From contig WHVD01000025.1 in NCBI GenBank assembly GCA_015178975.1, positions 496,001-560,000 of the forward strand: 64,000 bases of DNA. Reading direction: 5' to 3'. Of the stretch, positions 33,322 through 46,130 are shown piece after piece. Made by a program: the position numbers and the translations under genes. Numbering within the stretch: position 1 is the first letter of the stretch; each line of letters opens with the position of its first letter. A model generated the notes under the pieces. The model searched no databases. It saw nothing but the letters and a program-made list of their open reading frames with translations, and was not told where the DNA came from. The stretch is from Hysterangium stoloniferum (taxonomy: Eukaryota; Basidiomycota; Agaricomycetes; Hysterangiales; Hysterangiaceae).

Positions 33322-34946
33322 TGTTATGACCGGAATTCCCACCAGACTCCAGGCACTAACTTATACACACCTGCACCCTATACACACCAATTGTCAGTTT
33401 ACTGGAATTCCCGCTGGACTCCATACATCAGACTTGTCTACATTCAACTTCGTTACATCATGTATCAGTCACTGAAATACCCACCGGACTCCGTCCCTGT
33501 CTATGTCCAACCTTGTCCCATGCATCAGTCACTGGACCCCACTTGGAAAACCCGTCATCCCTCTAACAGAGCCCCATTCCCATTTTAGTCAAATGACCTG
33601 TCACGATTCAGACTCTGCCCCTGCTCTGTTTCCCGTTATGGTTTATGATTTGTCACGATTCGGACTCTGCTCCATTCCATCCCGTTCCTAACACCAAGTT
33701 TGGTGTTTACTATTCTCATTTTATGTTTTGCTAGTTTCGTTTCATTATTACTGGATTTGGTATGTCATTCATTCCACGGTGTTAGGATACGTACAGGGCA
33801 GGTTTCCAGAGAAACCTGTGGGATATCCAGTAGGACTTGGCTTCAGCTTATAGGCTGCACCCTCGCTAGATTGTGTTGTCCAATTTCAGATGGATGGACA
33901 GGAATCCTGGGGAGTCTGGGTGGGGGTCGTGGGTCGAGGGGTCGTAGGTCGGAGGTCATGGGTCATGAGTCGAGATTGGTGAGAGAGATAGATGCGCCGG
34001 AGCCCGTGGGCTCCGACTAGTGTGAGCGGTGTGATTCAAGTAGGGTTTTAGAGTGGAAAATGTATTAGATTACTGGGGGGAATCTAAGCTGATTTTCTGA
34101 CTGGATTGTATGTACAACATCTGCCAGTTTAAATAGACCATGGAGTGAATGTCATACCAAATCCAGTAATGATGAAACAGAATGAGTAAAACATAAAATG
34201 GGAAAAGTAAACACCAAATTGGTGTTAGGAACGGGACGGAACAGAGTGGAGTCCGAATAGTGACACATCATAAACCATAATGGGAAACAGAGTGGAAGCG
34301 GAGTCCAAATCGTGACAGGTCATTTGACTAAAATGGGAATGGGGCTCGGTTAGAGAAATGATGGGTTTTCTGAGTGGGGTCTGGTGACTGATGCACAGGA
34401 TGAGGTCAGACATAGACAGAGATGGAGTCTGGTGGGTTTTCCGGTGACTGAAACACAACGTAACGAAGTTGAATGTAGACAAGTCTGACATACGGAGTCC
34501 GGCAGGAAGTCCGGTAAACTGGTAATGGGTGTGTATAAGTTAGTGCCTGGAGTCCGGCGGCAATTCTGGTCGTAACACACGGTCTATATAGTCTGGCAGA
34601 TGTTGTACATACAATCTGGTCAGAAAATCGGCTTAGATTCCCCCCAGTAATCTAATACATTTTCCGCTCTAAACTCCTACTTGAATTACACCGCTCATGC
34701 TAGTCAGAGCCAATGGGCTCCGGCACATCTATCTCTCTTATTTATCTCAACTCCCGACCTCTCGACCCATGACCTCAGACCTACGACCCCTCAACCCACG
34801 AACCCCACCCGGACTCCAGGATTCCCGTCCGCCTGTCTGAAATTGGACAACACGATCTCACGAGGGCACAGCCTATAAGCTGAAGCCAAGTCCTACCAGA
34901 TATTCCACGGGTTTCTCCGGAAACCCGCCGTGTACATACCCTAACA
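33322..34946 (+). mobile_element. outer solo LTR-A with ACATC target duplication, carrying an inner LTR-A
   Basis: Plus-strand LTR-A from TGTTATGACC (33322) to ...ACATACCCTAACA (34946), flanked by ACATC at 33317-33321 and 34947-34951. It is split at 33,779/34,578 by a minus-strand copy of the same family. Without the insertion and its 5 bp duplication it is about 820 bp, matching the 822 bp copy at 4110. No coding sequence. Confidence 0.95.
33780..34577 (-). mobile_element. inner solo LTR-A with CACGG target duplication
   Basis: 798 bp, opposite in orientation to its host LTR. The plus strand begins TGTTAGGATACG and ends GGTCGTAACA. It is flanked by CACGG at 33775-33779 and 34578-34582. The palindrome is present at about 34,209-34,225 (17 bp variant). 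It inserted after its host LTR was already solo or part of an element, so the family was active at least twice. Confidence 0.95.
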
Positions 34947-36323
34947 ACATCAGACTGGGGTGCCAGGCTTACACCCTTCCCCAATTTTAAAAATAAACCC
35001 ACTATTCTAAATAACTAGAACTAAAAAGTTCATGCATGCAAGGCTGGGATGTCACACTCATGTCCATCCCTGCACAAAAACCAACCCACCACCCCAAATT
35101 CTATCCTTTTGGACAGTCTTCATCAATGTGGAGCTTCAGACAGTGGAGTCCATGAACCTGGCCCAGGAAAATGCACAATGATGACAGAAATTGATATCAG
35201 TAGGAAAATAAAACAAAACAAAGGGAGATCCAAAATAATGGCTTCTAATCATCAAATCTTCAGATAAAACTTTCTCCAAAATGCAGGTGAGTATTTGGAA
35301 AATGAAGGATATCCAATGGTCTGAGAAACAAACAGTTACAGCATCAATGTTAAGATCTAAGCTGTGAAGAGGGGAAAAGTGCTAGTTGGGGGGCTGATGA
35401 TAGGAAATGAACTAATCAGGGGGCTGACAATAGAGATGTTAGATGTTGTGATGAGTCACATTAGTTACAGTTTGTGTACCTATGTGTGTCCATAGTTAAA
35501 CTCTATTTAGTGTCTGTGTCAGTGTCTGTGCACTTCTGGTGTACCCAGTCTAACATCAGCATGTATTAATAATTACTGATTTATCTGTGAAACATCGCAC
35601 TTATTTTTATTCACGGGATAAATTAAGTCTACATGATTAAGATCACACCTAAAAGCCGGAATGATTGGCAAGCAGGGGTGTGAAAGAAGTAAGCACTTTA
35701 TCCCGACTTCAGAACGTCGCTAGTAGTGATAAATCACAGTTTCGAAGTCATCAAGCATGGAGATCAGTTATTACAATCGATGATCCTCGGAGTAGCGTTG
35801 ACAGGCATACTCAGTATCAGAAGTATTACATAAGGAAGTCACATTCACATGACAGTAAGCGCAGTGCTTGAGGCATCTGCGAAGTCTCTCAAGTCTAGAT
35901 CAAGGTAGGACAATGGAGAGTCGGCGCGACCAATAACGATGAAACAATTCCACATCATCCATAAAGGAGACTTTCGAAACAATGTGTACCCAGCGCAAGG
36001 TCACTAGATGAACAAAAGAACGATTCAGGAAATATAATTAGTGGGGTTGATGGCTGTGTGAATGGGGCTGTGTTTTGGCACTAAAGTCGAAGATCGCCCT
36101 TTCGGGCGGTTAGGGACTTGGTTGGTGGCAGCATCTAATTATACTTAGCGGTGGTTTGTAAATGAACTAACCGACTGATACTTGTGACTTGATTCGCAGT
36201 TCAACTTCTACAAAAAGTCACCATGACATGCGTCGCCAATGCCGGTCCGATGCTGGGCCCTGTATTATTATAAGATGGTAGACATGCGCAGGAAGATGAC
36301 AGCAGTCCCATTGTCATCTACCC
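34947..36323. other. intergenic, upstream of calpain
   Basis: No recognised gene. 34.95-35.6 kb is AT-rich, repeat-like DNA. The calpain promoter region (35.9-36.3 kb) contains a GACCAATAAC (CCAAT-type) site at about 35,929, but no clear TATA. Confidence 0.45.
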
Positions 36324-39300
36324 ATGACTGACGAAGACATACCAACAACCCTGCGGTCCAAAGGATGGAGACGACAGCAGAGGAAGAATAGAGAATCTGT
36401 TCAAGCCCCTGAAGTATCCCGGAGCAGCTCGCATATCTACAAACAAGAGCCGTCCCGAGCAGGAATCTTCGTGACAGAGAAGTTCGCCGAGGCAACTAAG
36501 AGATGTGAAGCTAAAGTGAAGGCAATTGCAGCTGAGTGTCGCAAAAATAATCTCAAGTTCCGGTGAGAAGATGTGCCGTTGGAAGATTGGGATAGGAAGT
36601 GTTACTGACAATTTCTCTAACTAGCGACCCAGAATTCAACTTAGCCGACGACAAAGAGCTTTGCCTATATTCTTTGGACGTGTAAGTCTTATGCTTACAA
36701 CACAATTATATCTGCTGTCCCAATACTCCCTCGTTTGATTTCAGAGAAAATGAGGATTGGATTAAGTTCAAGGCTGCTGCTGATGTGTTGAGGGTACCGC
36801 AGATCTTTGACGAGCCTCAATTTATGATAAATGGCGCACAATCAAGTAATATAGAACAAGGCATCTTAGGGGATTGTTGGTTCCTCTCAGCATTGACTAT
36901 GTTGTCGTCTATGTCGGGGTCGGTAGAGAAGATTTGCGTAGCTGTAAGTGGAACTCGTCAATACGATACCACTACCAAAGATTCTTGAATGACAATGCGA
37001 TATTCAGAGGGACGAAAAGGTGTCGATGCCCCAAGATTGACATCTTACCTTTGCTGACGATGTTGGAACCCAATCAGGTCGGCGTGTATGGATTTATTTT
37101 CTGTCGCGACGGAGAGTGGGTAGATGTTATTATTGACGAGTGAGCCTCGCTGTCATAAATTCATAGCCTGAATATTTAACCTTGACCACCCTAGCCAACT
37201 ATTCACCGCGGTTTCCAAATACGAAGCTATCTCTGAAGAGGTTAATAAGGCGTCTTCTGTCAAGCATTCCGGTTGATTGTCTCTTCAGGGTAAAAATCTG
37301 TTCCATAAAGACAAGGATCTCTTTCAGAGGATTTCCCGGAAAGGACGTAAAACATTGCTTTTTGCTCGTTCTGCCCAGGAAAATGAAACCTGGGTGTAAA
37401 TGACCTATCATTCTGTAACTAATGGGGGTCGCTCACATCTAATTTTCCACAGTCCTCTGATTGAGAAGGCGTACGCTAAATTTCACGGCGACTATGCGTC
37501 CTTGAGTGACGGGTATTCTTCCGAAGCCATGGAGGATATGACCGGGTTTGTTTTTTTGTACATCATGACTTCCATTCAGGAGGCTAAAGTCACTGCTTAG
37601 GGGTGTCTCTGACATTTTTTATGTCAATGTCAGTATGATCTATCACTTCACGTATAAACATCGATCCTCCTTTTCATTTCAGGATATCCTGGACCCGGAC
37701 GCATTCTGGGACAACGATCTCAAGCGTGTTACGAAAGATAGAGTATTTAGCTGTTATATGAAAAATGATGATGACTCCGACTCCGATTCCGACGCCGACG
37801 ATTGGTCAGCACCCAATGGACAAAAGACTATTGACGGTATTTCATCAACTGTTTTCTCTGATTTTCCTGGAGCCTGATTGCAGAGACAGGGCTCTACACC
37901 AGCCACGCATACGCCGTCCTCGGGGCCCTCGAGTATAAGCGTAAACGATTCCTGAAAATACGCAACCCTTGGGGTCATAGCGGATGGAATGGCCGTTGGA
38001 GCGATGGCAGTAAAGAGTGGACAGAGGAATGGTTACCACTCTTAAAGGCCATTAACCATCGTTTTGGAGACGACGGTTGCTTTATAATGGAATATACAGA
38101 TTTTCTGAACACCTGGCAGTCCGTCGAACGAGTTAAACTGTTTGATAACACCTGGATTCAGTCTGCGCATTGGCTAAATGTCAAAACGCGACCGCTCTCT
38201 GGTGTTTGGCAATATGGAGATCTATCGTGTAAGTTTTCCCCGAAATGTTTAACAGGAAGCTGATCGATCACCGTTGAAGTTACATTCGCTATAAATAAGA
38301 GCACACCGGCTATCATTGTGCTCTCCCAGGCGGATCGCCGTTTCTGGGACTATTTTGCAGGGCCGTTCACGTGGTCGTTTGATTTTATATTATTCAAATA
38401 TGGCCAGAATAATGTTGTAGCACGCTCTCGAGTCTCCATAACCAAAAGAAGCGTGGCCATAATGACGGATTTGGAGGAAGGGGATTACTTTGTCCATGTA
38501 TGTATATGATGCTAACTGGTCATAACGATGGACCGATGGACCCAATAGGTGAGGTTAGACCGCATCGACTCCATCAGAAGAGATGGTACGAAACGTGCAG
38601 CCTACGAGCGGAAGATGGGACGAGTTCAGTCACAATTCGCGCTCAGCCATAGTATGGCGGCTAACTACCGGTATTTAATCGCAGCTTTTATGCCATGCCA
38701 TGACACCCACATTAGTGCTTGCTTCAGGGGTTCTTCACCTTACATGGTCATTCCCGAGGAATATTTTTCAGGGGGTGATCTTTTGAAGCTGGAAACCGAC
38801 AATTACGAGGCGGGGATGAAGAAACGGCGAACAAAGAGGGATGCCATCTTTCGGCGTCATAATCGGTCCCATACCGACGGCAATATTGTCCCCTCTGATG
38901 GTTATCGTAGAAATTTGCGTTTATCCCACTCTCCGGCCAGTAGTGAATACATCAGCTGTGACGAGGAGATTGATAGACTACCCCCCACCGAAGAGAAACA
39001 CAAGGTTGACCACCTGGCCGACGATGTTTCAGACTCATACGGCCCCAAGGGATGGCGGTGCGACGGAAATGGTGGCAGTGATCCCTCCCGTCAAGACGTT
39101 TATCCTCACCACTGCAACTCCTGCGGCGTATACATCGCGGGTGTAAGGTGGAAATGCCACACTTGTTACACTAGTGGAACATCTGAACGCGAGTATACTG
39201 CTTATAATCTTTGTGACAGGTGTTATACCCGAGGTGAGAGAAGCGGACCACACAAGGTCGATCATCATATGATCCGTCTAGAGACACCTGATTGTAAGCC

Positions 39301-39750
39301 AGTCTGTTAAGCTTGGGTAATTCCCTGATTCCGATTATTTTGTGATTTTTCCTTCTAGCCAAGGAAGAAGTTTTCACAAGCTTTACTTGCAACGCCTGTG
39401 AACATAGTCCTATCATTGGTGTGTTATGGTGGTGCCTTGTTTGCAGTCACAGTTTCTGTGATGCATGTCATTCAAAAGGCGAGGACGTGCATCCCGAGCA
39501 TAAAATGGTTAAAGCGGAAAATATGGACGATGCTGCCGTACTAATAGATCGTGTATGTATTAATTTTTGCACTCATTTTAGACGCTTATTCTCTCTTGAT
39601 GGTACATAGCATAATTATAATTCCGATTATATCCTCCTTGGTTTACGGGTATTTACGAAGTCTCATACCAAGGTTAATATTGATGGACAGTTGAGACATG
39701 GGTCTATGCTTTCATGGGGGAAGGAGATGTCGACTGTGGGGACGAATTGA
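36324..39750 (+). CDS. calpain-type cysteine protease with two ZZ zinc fingers
   Basis: Fifteen exons: 36324-36562, 36625-36681, 36745-36943, 37008-37019, 37078-37139, 37195-37240, 37289-37395, 37453-37545, 37601-37628, 37683-37836, 37884-38228, 38280-38497, 38549-39293, 39359-39552, 39610-39750. The total is 2640 bp, 879 aa, in frame. The catalytic triad is complete: Cys in [15 protein letters not shown], His in [15 protein letters not shown], Asn in [20 protein letters not shown]. The calpain beta-sandwich follows ([30 protein letters not shown]). A basic/acidic linker leads to ZZ finger 1 ([20 protein letters not shown]...[16 protein letters not shown]) and ZZ finger 2 ([35 protein letters not shown]). 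The end [20 protein letters not shown] is conserved in fungal homologues, which supports the last intron. Exon 4 is only 12 nt. Intron 37241-37288 (48 bp) removes an in-frame TGA. Cytosolic Ca2+-type protease by homology; substrate unknown. Confidence 0.93.
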
Positions 39751-42640
39751 GGCATACTTATATATTTGGAATGTGAATGTAACATAACCCCTTGTGAAAT
39801 GGACTGGCCGCTTGGTGACTAAGTTAGTTTTTTTTTACAGTCACCTGTATACTAACTTCAACAAATTTCGACAATGAAATCTACACCCTCCCCAAAATGT
39901 CAAAAAAAAGCAGCATTTTTCAGGCCCCTGGTCTTGTCGAGACGGTGTTACCCGTTGCAAGGTCCCAACGAACTTTCTATCTGGCGTGAAATTGATTCGT
40001 TCATGTCGTGAATTTATCTGCCCAGAGTTGAAGCCGCATATTCTCGTATGCAGCCTGAACCACACGCCAACGCCCAAGTGCAACCCTGACACTGACATTA
40101 ACCTGTCTGGTCGAGAACGAGACAAGCTGTGGTGGGGTTGAAACGGTTGTTCAACTAACTGACGATGTTGCTGAACGACTTGGTGGCGGTGGGGGTTCGC
40201 TTCGCTTCTTCTTCAAGCCAATCACCTCCGTAGATGTTCTGGCTGCCCAATGGATGTTCTGGCTGCCCAATGGCTCCGGTTGCTCTTGAAAAGAGGCAAG
40301 TGGAGACTGCGCTCGGTGACTTCGCTGTGTCATCGTTTTGGGGGACAAAACCGAGTTGAGAGTCTTTTTAACCCTGTTGGCGAATCTCAGATCTTGACAG
40401 AGCAATCTGACACTGGAATCCATCAAGATGTTATCGATGCAATAGAGGCACGCGCAAGACATCGAGGTAAATGGTGGAGATGACATCTAGTATGATGGTA
40501 TTTTCCTTGAGCCTTTTCTAACCCGCCGTGATGCCTTTAAAGAGGGAATTGAATTGGGAACAGCTGCTCTGCAAGGTGATCCTCTCTTAGGACCACCCTT
40601 GGCCCTTATCGTGAATCCTCTCTGACTCTGGTTCTGTGGTTTGCCTCCCCACCGTTATTTCTTCTCATCGATTCCCCTTTGTGTCTGATCCACCGATTTC
40701 GAACTCGGATAGCGTCTTATCGTTTTGGAAAGACCTCCGGACACCCAGTGTCTTTATTAGGATATTTAAATATTTACATGTAAGTAATAGATCTGCATAA
40801 TAAAATAAAAATTGATCAGTGGACGGCACGCGAGTTACGCTATTCCGGCTTCTTCTCTGGAGAGGGCGAATAGACTGCCCGCCGTTGATGAGGGAGAGGG
40901 GATGGGGATGGACAACGCTTCCTCTTGAGAGATGCTGTATCCGTATTGCCACTTGTTGAAGGAACATGTTTCTGTGATTCGGAACCTTGCTTATCTTCAA
41001 TAATCTGGCCGAGTCCTTTGCAAACAGTGGTGAGGTTGCTAGGGGACAGGATTGCGCTGACAAGATGTTACAAGGAAGCTTCACGTTAACTAAGATATCT
41101 GCCAAATTACCAAGTTGTCAGGAAATAGTACAGAACCGATGGAAGGCTCAGGGCCACTTCTTTCCTGAAGTCGGTCCCATGCAGGTGATTTAATACAGCT
41201 ATAAAATCAGTTATCAGTCATACTGGAACTTATGCAACCAAATGAATCAACATACAAAGTCAAATTCATCCCCAGAGTCCATAATGACATTTTCCACTTC
41301 AGATCCAGGGTCTGAACAGACTGATTCTGTCTCTTCTTCACCCAGCTGAACACTAGCACCCAAATAGTCATCACAACAGCCTTTCACATATCCCACTGCA
41401 ATCAAGAGATGACCATTCAGCACTGGCGTGCCAGAGGGACAGCCCGACCCCGCAATGTCTTGGAGCCATGCTTGTGTAAGAAGTTCCCGTTAATGCAAAT
41501 CCTCCTTTGTCGCTTTGAGCTCGTCGTCTTTCACTCGATCAAAAATGCCAGTCATTGATGGTTGAGTCAGGCTGCCAGGCGTCTGCACAGACCTTGGTCA
41601 GGCTGTGTAAGGTTCGGCTTTAGAAATAGCGTAATCCTTCGGTTTGAGCTCTTACGGGGGGGAACGCACGGAGCAGGACATGGCTCCAATTCGAAAAAGA
41701 CTGTTTACCTATTTATGCTAGCAATAGTAATATAAACCCCCTAACAAAAAATAATAGAAATGAAACAGTGTAATGGATCGGAAATTTATCCACCCTCTCT
41801 TTTACCCCTTACCTCCTGAGACAGGGGCAGTAGCCCTGGTGCCGCCACCAAATCCGCTCCCGTTACAGGCTGTGTGACTTTGCAGAGCGCGGCCAGCCTG
41901 ATGCCTCGGCTGGACCAGGCACCGGTTCACCTGCTGGGATTACGTAAGCCGGCACATTGTCGAGCCGGCAGGCATGACAGGATTTTCACTAGCATCGGTT
42001 ATCCGACCTAACCAACCGTCCTAATATGCCCCGCATGTGTTGAGACGTCTCTGAAACGGCTGTGCCACGTAAAGTTGTATCGTATTCTCTCTTCAGGGCT
42101 ATGAGCTACAAGTACATGTTGTGGATCCATCCCTTAAAGAAGTTATCAAATGGTTCTAATAACTTTATGTTATGTTTCACTCACCACATAACCCAATGCC
42201 TTCGGTTTCGTACGAAAATTTGTGTCTATTCATATGAATTTACGAAGGCTCGTCTTACTCAGCCGAGGCGATATTCTGCGAATTCGAGTCAAGTACGGTA
42301 GCTATCCATGACTCAGGATTTCATTTTGGCCACAAAGCTGCCGCTGTTCCGAAGGCAGACGGGAACACATCATCACGTGCATATCTGCTTCACCAAGGTG
42401 TGTTTTGCTAGCGAGTCATCAACGTTTAGTCCGGATGATATTGGTGCGACAAGGCGGGGCCGGAGAGTCACAGAGTCATAGTAAACAATAGTCAGGCTTC
42501 GTCGGAGATGGTGGTAAACAACGTTAAGCAGTTTCTTGTAGTTGTGTTCAGGTATAAAGTCAGCCGAACTTCGTTTCAAGTTGCATTTCAAACAGCCTAA
42601 ACCCCGTGTGTAATCAGGAATCAAATCGTCTCATCTAGGG
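39751..42640. other. 2.9 kb without a recognised gene
   Basis: Minus-strand frames at 39841-40125, 40151-40486 and 40665-41105 lack known motifs. At about 41,540-41,270 the minus strand reads ATKEDLH*RELLTQAWLQDI, then GTPVLNGHLLIAVGYVKGCC, and an acidic tail, which could be a transposon-derived relic but is not assigned. 41.83-41.99 kb is unusually GC-rich. Confidence 0.4.
40233..40272. repeat. perfect 20 bp tandem duplication
   Basis: GATGTTCTGGCTGCCCAATG occurs twice head to tail with no mismatch. In the minus-strand 111-codon frame (40151-40486) the 20 bp duplication would shift frame, which argues against that frame being a gene. Confidence 0.9.
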
Positions 42641-42795
42641 GCAGTGCTTATAATAACTTGACATCGGTTCAGATATTGGAAAGAAATTACCACCCTGCAA
42701 TTGTACAGCGACACTCCCCACCTTGCATAGGAACGTTTCCCCTTGACCCCAGACAAGCCCCTACTTCATATTCATCTCATACAAGGTTTTTCACT

Positions 42796-45767
42796 ATGGT
42801 GTAAGTTTTTCTCTTGTTGCTCGTGAAGATCAGAGCTCACTCTTGATGTAGGAATTTTACAGTTGGCAAGTAGATGCCCAAGGCCTTACCATGGCTCGAT
42901 ACTGACATATCGATTCACAGACCAGGTGCGTTCCCTCATGGACAAGCCGACAAATATCCGGAACATGAGTGTCATTGCACACGGTAAATTATGTTTTAAT
43001 CGATGTAGGCATAGTCCTCATACCTTGCACCTATAGTCGACCACGGAAAATCCACACTTACCGACTCTCTTGTATCGAAAGCCGGTATCATTGCATCGAG
43101 CAGAGCTGGTGAAACGCGGTTTACCGATACCCGAGAAGACGAAAAAGAGCGTGGAATCACTATCAAATCCACTGCCATTTCCATGTACTTCCAGATTGGC
43201 AAGGATGACTTGGAAGCTATTGAACAGAAGACTGAGGGTATGCATTTTTCGTTGTAGCAGACCCTAAGACTAATGTAATCGCCAGGTGACGAGTTCTTGA
43301 TCAATCTGATCGATTCCCCGGGACACGTTGATTTCTCGTCAGAAGTGACGGCTGCTCTTCGTGTGACCGACGGTGCTTTGGTTGTGGTTGACTGTGTCGA
43401 AGGTGTCTGTGTGCAGACAGAGACGGTACTTCGCCAGGCACTTGCCGAGCGTATCAAACCGGTCGTTATCATCAACAAAGTCGACCGTGCGCTTCTCGAA
43501 CTGCAGGTCTCGAAGGAAGCTCTCTTCCAGTCCTTCTCCCGTACCATCGAGTCAGTCAACGTTACAATTTCGACATATCATGATCCAGCTCTTGGTGATG
43601 TCCAGGTTTACCCTGACAAGGGCACCGTTGCGTTCGGTTCCGGCCTGCACGGATGGGGATTCACCCTTCGTCAATTCGCTGGACGCTATGCCAAAAAGTT
43701 CGGTGTTGATAAGGACAAGATGATGGCCAAGCTTTGGGGCGACAATTTCTTCAACCCTTCCACAAAGAAATGGACCACACAGAGCATCGACGGTGATGGC
43801 AAGCAGCTCGAGCGTGCCTTCAATATGTTCGTCCTCGACCCTATCTTCAAGATTTTTGATGCTGTTATGAATTCAAAAAAAGACCAAACCAACATTATGC
43901 TGGAGAAGTTGGACATTAAACTCGCTGCCAATGAGCGTGATCTCGAAGGAAAGCGGCTTCTCAAAGCTATCATGCGCAAGTTTTTGCCTGCGGGTGACTC
44001 TCTCTTGGAGATGATAGTTATTAACCTTCCCTCTCCTACCACCGCTCAGCGTTATCGTGTCGAGACGTTGTATGAGGGTCCCATGGACGATGAATCTGCC
44101 ATCGGTATAAGGGATTGTAATCCCAATGGGCCTCTTGTACTTTATGTCTCAAAAATGGTTCCCACATCCGACAAGGGTCGTTTTTACGCTTTGGGCCGTG
44201 TCTTCTCTGGTACTGTTCGAAAAGGACCCAAGATCCGGATACAGGGGCCTAACTACGTTCCCGGAAAGAAAGACGATTTATTTGTTCAGTCCATTCATCG
44301 TCCTGTCTTAATGATGGGTCGTTCCGTCGAAAGCATTGAAGACTGCCCTGCGGGAAACATTGTCGGTATCGTCGGCGTCGACAATTTCTTGCTTAAGAGC
44401 GGAACACTTACCAGCTCGGAGACTGCTCACAACATAAAAGCCATGAAGTTTTCTGTATCCCCCGTTGTACAGGTCGCTGTCGAAGTGAAGAACGCCGCTG
44501 ATTTGCCGAAGCTCGTCGAAGGTCTCAAACGTCTATCCAAGTCAGATCCATGTGTCCAGACCTGGACTACGCAAACCGGTGAGCACATTGTCGCCGGAGC
44601 AGGTGAACTCCACCTGGAAATTTGCTTGAAGGTCATATCCACGTAAACTGTTGTCATTGTTGAGCTGACTAGTCCATTGCAGGATTTGGAGGAAGACCAT
44701 GCTGGTGTTCCCCTTAAGAAATCTACCCCTGTCGTAGGTTACCGTGAGACTGTGAAGGCCGAGTCCTCGATTATTGCGTTGTCCAAGTCGCCGAACAAGC
44801 ACAACCGTCTTTATGGAAAGGCTCTTCCGATTGACGAGGACCTCTCATTGGCTATCGAGGCGGGCAAAATCACGCCTGATGACGATTTTAAGGCACGCGC
44901 TCGTATCCTTGCTGATGAATTCGGCTGGGATGTCACAGACGCCAAAAAGATATGGTGTTTCGGCCCTGACACCACTGGTCCTAACGTCTTAGTTGATGTG
45001 ACAAAGGGTGTTCAATACCTCAACGAAATCAAAGATTCGTGTGTCACAGCATTCCAATGGGCAACCAAAAAAGGTGTATGTGCTGAAGAGAACATGCGTG
45101 GTGTCCGATTCAATATCCTGGATGCTACCGTAGGTCCAGGTGTAATTTCCTCACTCCCCCCCGGATACTGACTATTGAGCGTTGGTTTTGTTACTTTTAC
45201 AATAGCTACATGCCGACGCTATTCACCGTGGTGGAGGACAGATAATTGATGCGTGCCGTCGTGTCTGCTATGCGGCTTCGTTGCTCGCCACTCCGGGCCT
45301 CCAGGAGCCGGTGTATCTTGTCGAGATTCAATGTCCAGGAAATGTTATTGGTGGTATTTACAATTGTCTCAACAAGCGCAGGGGTCAAGTGTTCAGCGAA
45401 GAGCAGCGCCCAGGAACACCCATGTTCACGGTCAAGGCTTATTTGCCTGTCAATGAATCGTTCGGTTTTACCGCCGATTTGCGTGCCGCAACTGGTGGGC
45501 AGGCTTTCCCCCAAAGTGTATTTGACCACTGGGAGCTTATGGACGGCAGTACGTGACCTTCCGTGAACTAGGACAAGATTAACTTAGTACTTTCACAGCG
45601 CCCATTGAGAAGGGTTCCAAGCTCGAACGAATGGTTGTTGCCATTCGTACGCGAAAGGGTCTTAAGGTAAATATTTCCGGAATTTCTTTTTTCTCTACAG
45701 CTCAAACACTAATAAATATTTCTAGCCCGAAGTACCTGTTCTCGATAGCTATTATGACAGGCTTTGA
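42796..45767 (+). CDS. eEF2: elongation factor 2 (ribosomal translocase GTPase)
   Basis: Nine exons: 42796-42800, 42852-42865, 42921-42983, 43037-43237, 43286-44631, 44683-45129, 45206-45548, 45599-45666, 45726-45767. They total 2529 bp, 842 aa, the same length as yeast eEF2. The first exon is ATGGT only. The N-terminus reads [21 protein letters not shown]1 P-loop is AHVDHGKS, the switch region [20 protein letters not shown]3 DSPGHVD, G4 NKVDR. The diphthamide loop is [14 protein letters not shown], with the modified His intact. The end is [13 protein letters not shown]. Intron 2 (42866-42920) must use a GC donor (GCAAGT) to give TVDQVRSL. This is a cytosolic, essential gene that uses GTP to move tRNA-mRNA through the ribosome. 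A pyrimidine-rich leader precedes the ATG. Single copy in this window. Confidence 0.96.
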
Positions 45768-46130
45768 ATGGATAACGGATCGTATACATTTCTCGAATCT
45801 ATTCTCGTAGTGTCCGATATTCTGTGTATTATCTGCCCACTAGTTGATTTGTATTGTACTTGCTCGAAGTAAACGATAGTCAGTGACCATTGTATTTTAT
45901 GCTTCATTGCAGCTCAACGTTAGCCGGCCTGCCTTGGAAAGGACAAGGGGATGTTGCCATGAACACTAACAGAATGAGCTCAGGGCGGCGATGCCGGGAA
46001 TGTGTTCCATTAAGTTTTCAGATACAGATTCAATAGTTGTATGGGCTCATTCCGGTACTTCAGGGTTTCTGACCGTGTCCGTTACATTTGCCTTATCTCT
46101 ATTTGTTGTCTTCACTCCACCTCCTCCCTT

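Noticed and set aside
37241..37288. Calpain as a pseudogene because of an in-frame TGA
   Set aside because: The stop lies in a 48 bp segment with GT...CAG ends. Removing it joins KYEAISEE to [10 protein letters not shown] in frame.
40151..41105. Minus-strand frames of 111 and 146 codons as genes
   Set aside because: No motif. A perfect 20 bp tandem duplication shifts frame inside the first, and the second has repetitive low-information composition.
40665..42640. Transposase relic around 41.3-41.6 kb
   Set aside because: A minus-strand protein-like stretch is visible, but no catalytic or zinc-binding pattern allows a family call.
42996..43559. 187-codon minus-strand open frame
   Set aside because: It is antisense to the conserved eEF2 coding sequence and open only because of codon bias.
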